Source of the DNA: Dastarcus helophoroides
Taxonomy: Eukaryota > Arthropoda > Insecta > Coleoptera > Bothrideridae
Assembly (NCBI GenBank): GCA_028583605.1
Contig: CM053329.1
Location: 1,364,001 to 1,428,000, forward strand
DNA length: 64,000 nucleotides
Reading direction: 5' to 3'
Shown: positions 56,632 to 64,000 of the stretch, in pieces
Layout: each line of letters starts with the position of its first letter
Position numbering within the stretch: position 1 is the first letter of the stretch
The notes under the pieces: generated by a model
What the model was told of the DNA's origin: nothing
Seen by the model: only the letters and a program-made list of their open reading frames with translations
The model's database searches: none
Program-made: the position numbers and the translations under genes

Positions 56632-58272
56632 CAGTGCGTCCCACCGGGAATTGCCGCGATCGATATCTCACAAAGTACTCAAATAAAAATTTTAAAATTT
56701 AACAAATTAGCAAAGTCAACAAGGCCAACACAAATAAAATATTCACAAAGTTTTAGTACTTCCGGTTCTACCGAAAGTTGACACCAACTTTGTTATTTTA
56801 AATAAGACACCCTACAGATTTTTGCACTTTGGGGTTTTATTTGATAATTTGAGGCCACTTTGGATAACAAATATTGTTCTTACAATTCATAGTTTTAGAG
56901 AAAATGGGATTTTTATAAAAAATTTGACAGATGCAAGATCCCAAAAGATACAAAGAATTTATGCTTTGTATCTTTTTCTAGATATTTATTTCATATTTGG
57001 TACGTGAGTAGAACACATACAAAGCCATCTTGCACAATTTTCATAAGTTCAAAAACATTATACCGAATGTTGAATTCACGTCTGAACATTTTGATAAATT
57101 CAAAAGCAATAACTTTGTTATTTTAAATAAAATACCCTATTTTTAGCCTATCTTATGTAGATTTTAATAATCTTTCACCTGATATAAGCTTTCTGAGGGT
57201 TCCTGTTAAAACTTTTAGAAATAATTGCAATTTTTTACTTTTATTTTCCCATTTCCCAGTAATAAACTCTCTCGACAATGAATTTATCAGGAAACCATTT
57301 GTCACATTAATTATAGTTTATTTTATAGTGTGTAATAAAGCTCAAATATAAACATGCCTGACCATCTTTTTTAATAATGAGAATAATTGAAAACTGTTTA
57401 TTATTTTCTGACGATGTAACAAAATAATATCACAAACATGTGATGCAGTGATAAATTCGTTCGTAAGTTCGATATCCAGATAAGGTAAAGCCCTCATGAA
57501 ATCTAGTAATGAATTTTAGCTTCAACACACTATGAACTACTATAAATAATTTGACTGGTTGTTTTATTATTTAGTTGTCGATATCGATTGTTTCTTTTTT
57601 TAAGTACATTTCATTTGTTTCTACTCATTACGTCAATGATATGCCACTCGATACGAATTCAATAACTGGGAAATAAAAAAAAAAGTCAAAATTACAATTA
57701 TTTCTAAAAGTTGTCAAAGAAAACCCCACAATGCTTATATCAGTTAAAAGATAATTTAAATCTGCACAAGATAGGGCAAAACAATATAGGCTGTTCCTTT
57801 GAGATAACAAAGTTATCGCTGTTTGAATTTACCAAAATGTTTAGACATGAATTCAACACTCGGTATATTGTTTTTGAAATTATGAAAGTTGTGCAAGATA
57901 GCTTCCAATGTTTTGTACCCACGTACCAAATATGAAATAAATATCTGGTTTCTGGAAAAATATACAAAGAATTTAGTGACACCTTGCATCTGTCAATTTT
58001 TTAATAAAAATCCAATTATCTCAAAAACTATAAATTTTAGGAACAATCTTTGTCATCTAAAATACTAAAATATAAGATTAAATCCAAAAAGACAAAAATA
58101 TATAGGGTATCTCATTTAAAATAACGAAGTTGGCGTCAACTTCCGGTATAACCGGAAGTACTACAACTTTGCAAATATTTTAGTTGTGTTGGCCTTGCTA
58201 ACTTTGCCAAGTCGTTTAATTTTTTAATTTTTCGCAGATATCGATCGCGGCGGTTCCCAGTAAGACACACTG
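56632..58272. mobile_element. 1.64 kb foldback element with ~620 bp arms
   Basis: The ends CAGTGCGTCCCACCGGGAAT and the complement CAGTGTGTCTTACTGGGAAC are followed by the shared CCGCGATCGATATC block. TA flanks at 56,630-56,631 and 58,273-58,274. Pairing continues through ACTTCCGGTTCTACCG versus CGGTATAACCGGAAGT and up to about 57,250/57,660, with a ~400 bp loop. The two arms carry mirror-image small frames that are not genes. Confidence 0.85.
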
Positions 58273-58690
58273 TATTTCAAATTTTTGTAAAAATCATGAC
58301 TATTTTCGGATTTAAAACTTGTTTTCAACATTTCGGCTATTCGTGAACTGACTTTTTTGTGAACTTTTTACAAGTTTTTTGAAAATATTAACCTTTTTCT
58401 CGAAACTGTTAAATTTTTTAACTTCGACTTTTTGAAAAATTCCCCCACACCTGAAAATTTTAAGTATTTTTTGGGAGTCTGACTTTCTAAATTTCAAATT
58501 TTTAACATTTTGAACGAACTGTATAAAACGAATTCAAGACTGAACTAAAGTTTGATTTTAAAGGAAGAGTATTTTCAAGTTTAAACTGAAAAACTTCAAA
58601 AGAAGTCGAAATTTGGAGAAAGTTTCGAGTTTAAAATATAAACAGGAATTTAAAAAAAAAAAAGACGAAACAAAATTTCTATAGAATAGA

Positions 58691-59170
58691 AGTTCTATAA
58701 ATAGGGGATTTACGCTTATTATAAGTTTTTAAAGTTGAAGGTAGATGTAATATTTCCTACATTGTGTAAGGAGCTGGGTGCAAAGTTTTGATCATCGGCG
58801 GAGGACATCACGATCCATTTGGAACCATAAGCTTTTAATGGAACAATTAAGGCATAAAGAAAACTTTTTCGATGCGCAAAATTTCATTTGATGTTTTAAC
58901 GTTTTTTTAAGTTAGCCTACTACTAATTCCGAGAAGTGGGCACTCATGCCCACTGCTGACACTTTCGGGGTATTACAAGAATACATTTTTTAATCGCGAT
59001 TTGTTATGTAAACACGCCCTGTTTTGGTCTTGTTGGATTTTAAGTATGGGAAGCAGTAGTGGGCATGGTATTTTTATCTTCATACTTGCCAAATATTTAA
59101 TTGTTAATAGGGCGAGAAACCATTATAAATTGCTGAAATATAAGTCGAGCAAGTTTTTGAAGTCCGCTAA
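58691..59170. other. Nothing recognised
   Basis: Sequence with GTGGGCACTCATGCCCACTG at about 58,937, a short perfect-looking hairpin, and a related GTGGGCAT at 59,061. No gene. Confidence 0.35.
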
Positions 59171-60060
59171 TATCTTCTTCGTTTATTTGCTTTTTTTATA
59201 ACACAGATAACATAGAAAAGAGGCCAAAACTTTGCAAGATGTTAAGTAATTTCATCATTCTGGAATAGGGTAAGAAAAATCTGGTCGACTTCAATGTCTC
59301 AAAAATTTGGGCCGCGGTTTTCTCTAAGAAAACGTCTGGGTATAATGCAACAAACATGCTTATGGGCGAAAAAGTCCTCCCGATAGGATTTAATCTGTCT
59401 ATCCTACGAGTGAATGCGAGCACTAACTTCTCTTGTGACGATCATATGCGCACCATTGCCAAGTCCGCCTCTCAAAAGCTAGGCTTTCTTTTTAGAGCTA
59501 AAAAGTACTTCACCTCATTCTATACAAAGCTCAAGTTAGGCTAACACTAGAATATTGTTCTCATGTTTGGAGTTCAGCCCCAAAGCTAACTTTAGCTCTT
59601 TTGGATTCAATTGAAAGAATAGCGATTCGCCTAATTGATGACGAGAGTTTGACCAATTCTCTCGAAACAGTAGAGCACAGGCGGATGGTTGGTGACTTTT
59701 CTATAAATACTTTCATTGGAGATGCTCGCAGAAACTAATAGGATTGATCCCTTCAAGGGTAAGATTTTCAAGTCAGTCGGAGATAGCAAATTCCTGTGCG
59801 ATCTAGCTTGACACAGTGAGAACTTCTGTCCATGGAAATTATTTTTTCTGTAGAACTTTCAAGCCATGGAATTCGTTACCGAACGGAATTTTCCTTGTTT
59901 CCACATCCTACTTGCGGTACTCTGAAAGCATAATGGGGTTGCCCTTTGTGAGTGAATTAAACTTTAAAAAAAATGTTAAACAATTGTTGCTAAAAAATTT
60001 CGGGTGTCACGTATTTCATAACAAAAAAAATGATACCGAATTGAGAAAAAAGTGGGACCA
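59170..60060 (+). pseudogene. C-terminal remnant of a Jockey/CR1-type non-LTR reverse transcriptase
   Basis: After the catalytic domain such proteins carry a typical tail. Here it reads DDHMRTIAKSASQKLGFLFR (about 59,437-59,497), then in other frames phrases matching LEYCSHVWGxAPK (about 59,548-59,580), LLDSIERIAIRLIDD (about 59,597-59,645), AEHRRMVGDFS and FKPWNSLPNGIF (about 59,859-59,895). Numerous frameshifts are present and no catalytic motif remains. Confidence 0.7.
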
Positions 60061-60089
60061 ACTTCGACACTTGGCGTAGAAGAATAAAG

Positions 60090-60830
60090 GCGTTTAACGG
60101 AATGAATTTTCGCAATGGCATTGGCTGGGTTTCCTGTAACTAAAGCGCAAGTTTCACTAATGGTCATCCTGGTTTAAGGGGTTCTTGAAAATAAATCCAT
60201 CCATCTCGGAAATGATTGCACAAAACTTAACTATGACTTAACCTTTCGCCACAGAAAGCTGACACGAGCGTCATTCAGGTGCAAGGAGTGCAAGAGCCAA
60301 TAGCAGATCAGGTAAGTTTGTCAAAGCATGTCAAATACATAGTCCACCATTAACAATGAGCCAAAAACAACAAAAGTCTTTGGAAGTATTTAAGAGAGCG
60401 TTGATATGATTGGAGAGCCCAATAAAAAAAGGGTACCAAAGGAAGTGATACCCAGTAAAGTGACATCAAAGACAACGGTAACGGTACCATGTGGACAAAG
60501 TTCAAAAGAAAGCATAACTGCAATTGGAAAAATCAGAAAATCTGATATTGGGCTGGAGAAACATGACGAAACAGAACTAGCCTAGAAAAAGAAGTTCCAA
60601 GAAAAAAAAGAACCTAGACACAAGAGGAGCAGGAATATATAAAAAATATAAAAAAATTAAAAGCTGCAAATAAAAGCCAACAAGTACGATAATTTGGAAA
60701 ATGATTTAAAATTAAAAAAGCAAAATAAATGGTTCGTAGCAGATAGCTCAGATGAGTCTCTAGGTCTGAATAGCACTTCTGAAAGGGACTTAGTTAAAGC
60801 TTTATTTTTGTTTCGCTGCATTTGCTACTA
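60090..60830 (+). pseudogene. Possible pogo/Tigger-like transposase debris
   Basis: Fragments include an N-terminal-like AMALAGFPVTKAQVSLMV (about 60,112-60,165) and LTFRHRKLTRAS (about 60,240-60,275), which recall the CENP-B/pogo helix-turn-helix region. Lysine-rich segments follow, then WFVADSSDESLGLNSTS at about 60,730-60,780, like serine/acidic C-termini of these proteins. The frames are scattered; this call is tentative. Confidence 0.35.
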
Positions 60831-61395
60831 AAAACTTCTAGGAAAAACTAAAATTCTTGCAAAAATCTCAAAATAGCAAAAAAGTTGTAAATTGCAAATT
60901 TTCCTTTGTAAGTAATTTATTAATTAGCGCTATTTCTAAAAAAGTTTAGTGTGTTTGACGCATCGATAATGTCGAAAGTTCATTATAAATAACCTCTTGT
61001 ATCAGAAAATTGTCAATAATTATTGTTTTTCGATTAAACAAAATGTGCCTACTATCGGAACAAACAAGTGCCCCCTACTGAAAATTCAATCCCCACTACC
61101 GATGCGTTTCACGGCATTTAAAAATGACTTTTTTTTTCATTTTATTATAAAAGCGATCGAGTATTTTAACACAAGAATATGAGTAAACAAGGTCAATAAA
61201 AGTCAGAAAACTTGAAGTTGCCAAAACAATCTAAAGTTTTAGGAGTTATGCACAAAACACCATGAATTTGTCGTCAAAGTGCCCACTACCAGTGCTTTTA
61301 CCTCAATGCCATAAATATTCTCCGTATTTTGTTTGCGAAGTATTAGTATTTCTATTAATGTTTTGTGCAAAAAAAGCCCATATGTTTACATCATA
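60831..61395. other. Nothing recognised
   Basis: No supported coding or paired repeat. Confidence 0.35.
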
Positions 61396-61397
61396 CC

Positions 61398-61590
61398 GCG
61401 CTTCCCGAAGTATAAGGAATAAATTATATAAAACCGCGAAAAAACATATTTCAGAAAAATGCTCGGACAGGTCGATTTTTATTTCTAAATTACCACTTAA
61501 CCATGTATTTTTCAACCCTCTTACTCCTTCTTCTCTAAGAGCTAGCAACCCCAACTTTAAAAATTCAAATAGCAAAGTACCCCTTGCCAT
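61398..61590. repeat. Third copy of the 6.2 kb Tc1-type terminal repeat
   Basis: GCGCTTCCCGAAGTATAAGG and later CATATTTCAGAAAAATGCTC, TTTCAACCC and GAGCTAGCAACCCC match the tandem copies at 6,198-6,530 in order. The open frames across this stretch are accidental. Confidence 0.6.
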
Positions 61591-61694
61591 ACCTCGATTA
61601 ATATATCGAGAGTCCATCGTTTGTATCTAAGAATGCATCTAGTTAAAATTATTTAAAATATGCTTTGAGCAACAGACATAAATAAAATAATAAT

Positions 61695-61853
61695 TGTCGT
61701 ATCCAGGTAATAATTAACCATTAACCGGCTCATGATGGTTCGAAAATAATTCGTAAGAAGCAGCTGTTAGAGCGAATCTTTATTTTTATCTCTTTGACTT
61801 TACACTTTTTTTTTTAACTCGACTACATCTCAGGAAACACAGTGTCCCTAACA
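61695..61853 (-). repeat. Solo LTR of the BEL/Pao family
   Basis: Minus strand TGTTAGGGACAC to GGATACGACA, alignable along its whole length with the LTR at 20,085-20,260. Flanks ATAAT (61,690-61,694) and ATAAC (61,854-61,858) are a likely 5 bp target duplication. No internal sequence is adjacent, so it arose by LTR-LTR recombination. Confidence 0.75.
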
Positions 61854-61858
61854 ATAAC

Positions 61859-62215
61859 AAATACTTACTTTCATTTGTTTTACATTTTATTTTTTTGATA
61901 AAATCGGCCCTAAATGTTGGTACAGAGCTGGTTTACTTGTCCCTTAGACTATATTTTTTTAACAACAGAATTATAATTCAAGTAAGGAGAAAGATTTTCT
62001 AATGTGACTACTTGAACTTGCAATGGATATTTTTTTGGGCTTCCAGTTCAAAGCCCTGATAATATAAAAACTACAAGTTTGTGCCCAAGAGACCCAAAAT
62101 ATGATTTGTCCCAAACTTATAAATTCCTTCTGTAAAGCTTAGCAACTTATTACACTGGTTAATTTATAAATCTACACTGCATAAGAAAAACAACTTATAC
62201 GGAATTGATAACAAA
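61859..62215. other. Intergenic, nothing recognised
   Basis: AT-rich spacer downstream of the DNAJA gene. Confidence 0.4.
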
Positions 62216-62538
62216 AATATTTATTTAAAAAATCAGGTGACAAAAATTTTGTAATAAATAGCGAAAATAACGAAATCTGACTCATTGTAAACCCTGTGGT
62301 TAAAGAAATGCTTGGATTTGTCTAAAGAAACATTTTCACAAATGCTCACAGGTACACAGAAAACGACTCCTTTGTACACAGAAAATAAATATATGCTCGA
62401 GAAAGCTGGATTTAAAAATTGCTTAAAAAATTAGTATAATCTAAGTATACACTTCTAAACTAGACCATGTGAATTATAAATACCCTACGGAATAATAATA
62501 GAGGACAATACTTAATTGGTTAATAATTAGTCTAGTTT
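62216..62538 (-). other. DNAJA 3' UTR
   Basis: About 320 bases follow the stop on the minus strand to an AATAAA signal (complement at 62,220-62,225). The 3' end is inferred from that signal only. Confidence 0.5.
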
Positions 62539-63233
62539 CTAGTGAGAAGCACATTGTACTTTTTGTCCACCATGTCCGGTCATATCATCATCCTCATCAT
62601 AAGCATTACGATGTTGTCGCCTTCTGGACTCTTCCTCTGGATCGAACGGCAACAAGGTGCATTCTTCCGCTTGATCAGGGATCATAATTTCGGTTCGAGG
62701 TGGTAGCGCATTTTCGAGAGCAGGAATTATCTCGGCCGGCAAAGAATCGGGGAAAACAACCCAAAACTGAACAATGAGACGTCCTTTTTCGAACGGATTT
62801 TTGTACTGAGGCATACCCTCATTTAAAATACATTTAACGTCCCCATGTTTGATAACTTCGCCTGGCAACGAAGTAATAACCAAGTCGCGGTCGTCCAAAG
62901 TTCTAATGATTTTCTGGAAACCGCATAACGCTTCTACTAAGAGAATTTCTAAGCGTATTATGAGGTCGCTGCCTGAACGTTTGAAAGTGGGGTGTTCTTT
63001 TTCATCTAGGACAATTAGTATGTCGCCAGGTTCCAGTTCTGGTTCTTGGTCACCTTCACCGTTGAAAATTATTTTTTGACCGTCCACCATACCCTTATCA
63101 ACGTGAACTTCGAGAATTTTGCGATCTCTAATTACTTTTTTACCGTTGCAGTGTTTACATCTGTCCTTTGGATTAATAAGTTTCCCTTGACCCTTACATT
63201 CGGAGCATACGGTTTGAATTTGTTGGATCATGC
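62539..63233 (-). CDS. DNAJA-type Hsp40 co-chaperone, last coding exon
   Basis: C-terminal two thirds of a type I J-protein, which delivers clients to Hsp70 and stimulates its ATPase. The exon starts at a TTCCAG acceptor (63,234-63,239 on the + strand as CTGGAA) and completes a Gly codon before [20 protein letters not shown]. Two zinc-binding repeats are visible, CSECKGQG and CKHCNGKK. They are followed by the first substrate-binding sheet ([20 protein letters not shown]), [29 protein letters not shown] and the [20 protein letters not shown] block. The acidic [11 protein letters not shown] tail ends in QCASH-stop; the last four residues, Cys-Ala-Ser-His, form a CaaX-type prenylation box as in DNAJA1/DNAJA2. 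J-domain, G/F-region and first zinc repeats lie in exons beyond the window. Best matches by phrase are the DNAJA1/DNAJA2/DroJ2 group; paralogue not resolved. Confidence 0.93.
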
Positions 63234-63466
63234 CTGGAACAAAATAGAAATGATAAAACCAAGAAGTTATGTTACATCAAAAATGTTTTAAATGAAAAAA
63301 TGACAGTTTCAGAAAAGTCATTTTCCTATAAAAAAAATTTAAATTAAAAATAAAAGTAACATTCTCAAATTTTCGAGTTTAAAATGGGAAAACACTCCTA
63401 CAACAAACCAACTACCTATTAAAACAAATTAAATTTTAGAATGAAATTTCGAAAATACGTTATATA
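63234..63466 (-). other. DNAJA intron
   Basis: AT-rich intron between the last exon and exons outside the window; a mariner occupies the rest of the visible part. Confidence 0.6.
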
Positions 63467-64000
63467 CGAGGTATGGCAGAAAACTAATGAGACTGGTAAC
63501 ACTGCAAGCGATCTGGTAACGCTGCGCTGTTGTCCGTGATAAGAGCACGTGTATCACGTCCGGTAACGACAGTAAAATTTGGAGCAACGTTATGTCATTA
63601 AATTTTGTGTTAAGCTGGGACAATCGGCAAGTGTGACGTTTTAAAAGTTAAAACAGACCTATGGAAAACATTCTTTATTCCGAGCTCAAGTGTTTCGCTA
63701 GCATTTTTGGAAGGCAGAGAACACGTTGAAAATGAACACCGTTTAGGGAGGCCTTCAACTTCGAAAACAGACGACAACATCAAACGGGTGAACACACTTG
63801 TGAGATCAGACCGTCGTTTAACAGTAAGAATATTGAGAGAAAAACCAAATTTAAACAGTTTTACCATTCAACAAATTTTGACGGAGCATTTGCACATGCG
63901 AAAGGTCTGTGCCAAAATGGTGCCGAAAAACCTGATAATTGAGCAGAAGCACAATCGAAGAAACAAGTGTCTTGACCTTTTTGACAGAATCGCCAATGAG
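63467..64000 (+). mobile_element. Mariner transposon, left end, runs off the window
   Basis: It starts CGAGGTATGGCAGAAAACTA after TA (63,465-63,466), a mariner-type end related to but distinct from that of the 54.5 kb copy. The transposase reading frame follows in the + direction to the last base. The element sits in opposite orientation to the DNAJA gene, inside its intron. Confidence 0.8.
63575..64000 (+). pseudogene. Mariner transposase N-terminal part, frame-disrupted
   Basis: After a diverged start the frame reads RYVIKFCVKLGQSASVTF, a stop, and then the helix-turn-helix with VENEHRLGRPSTSKTDDNIK (about 63,728-63,787). NTLVRSDRRLTVRILREKPN and the conserved KVCAKMVPKNL...RRNKCLDLFDRIANE linker before the catalytic core follow. 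The catalytic D,D34D region would lie beyond 64,000. At least one in-frame stop (about 63,644) is visible. Confidence 0.8.

Larger units (their letters stand above)
54075..58690. repeat. AT-rich degenerate array with TTTCGGTC leader, broken by two transposons
   Basis: The leader at 54,078-54,190 repeats hexamer-like CGGTTTCGGTCGCAATTTCGG. Then come AT-rich phrases at 54,200-54,528, 55,237-56,629 and 58,275-58,690. The two gaps are exactly a mini-mariner and a foldback element. Removing them leaves about 2.2 kb of continuous array. Confidence 0.6.

Noticed and set aside
57711..57982. 74-codon + and 80-codon - frames
   Set aside because: They sit in the arm of a long inverted repeat, with a counterpart in the other arm; not genes.
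58930..58960. GTGGGCACTCATGCCCACTG hairpin as a terminator or regulatory stem
   Set aside because: No transcript is known to end here and rho-independent terminators do not apply in this genome; left as an unexplained short palindrome.
62849..63079. 76-codon + frame
   Set aside because: Antisense of the DNAJA exon.

Overview
This is an AT-rich animal genomic window, and everything recognisable in it points to an insect, possibly a beetle. The order is an inference from the mix of BEL/Pao, Ty3, Penelope-like, piggyBac, hAT and Tc1/mariner elements and was not tested. There is no operon structure; the genes are split by GT/AG introns. Only two host genes are supported.

Host gene 1 (+ strand, 27,274 to about 52,740 or 53,450) is the 3' part of a testican (SPOCK / Drosophila Cow type) gene. 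Eight coding exons encode 454 residues: a follistatin-like domain interrupted by an acidic insert, a basic linker, the extracellular calcium-binding (EF-hand) domain, a thyroglobulin type-1 domain and a short acidic tail. The signal peptide and N-terminal exons were not found, so bases 1-27,273 read as upstream intron or intergenic DNA. Host gene 2 (- strand, 62,539-63,233) is the last coding exon of a DNAJA-type (type I Hsp40) co-chaperone with a C-terminal CaaX box. Its J-domain exons lie beyond the right edge.

The rest is mainly transposable-element debris. 1-2.8 kb: Tc1-like pseudogene and a piggyBac remnant with TTAA target sites. 3.0-4.0 kb: a degenerate tandem array of about 126-130 bp. 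4.0-7.2 kb: Penelope-like (PLE) pieces and Tc1-type ends. 8.5-11.4 kb: a Tc1/IS630-type element with a 1,020 bp foldback inserted in its left terminal repeat. 11.5-14.8 kb: fragments of non-LTR, hAT and PLE elements and a 5'-truncated reverse transcriptase with an (AT)n tail. 16.7-20.3 kb: decayed BEL/Pao element. 21.1-22.1 kb: PLE pseudogene. 22.3-24.1 kb: non-autonomous hAT element filled with a degenerate AT-rich phrase. 28-30 kb: similar array with a PLE insert. 30.7-33.3 kb: Ty3/gypsy provirus with LTRs, polypurine tract and ATAT target duplication but no gag/protease. Introns of the testican gene: MITEs, interleaved inverted repeats, a PLE-derived inverted element abutting a long-TIR Tc1-like element. 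54-58.7 kb: one AT-rich array interrupted by a mini-mariner and a 1.64 kb foldback. 59-62 kb: non-LTR and pogo-like debris and a solo BEL LTR. 63.47 kb to the end: a mariner in the DNAJA intron.

The most striking signal is a set of seven small hammerhead-ribozyme folds in two PLE families. In one family, three copies show stem II changes that keep the pairing. Several PLE-derived copies are arranged as head-to-head inverted repeats around a GIY-YIG endonuclease fragment, one of them with an 11 bp target duplication.
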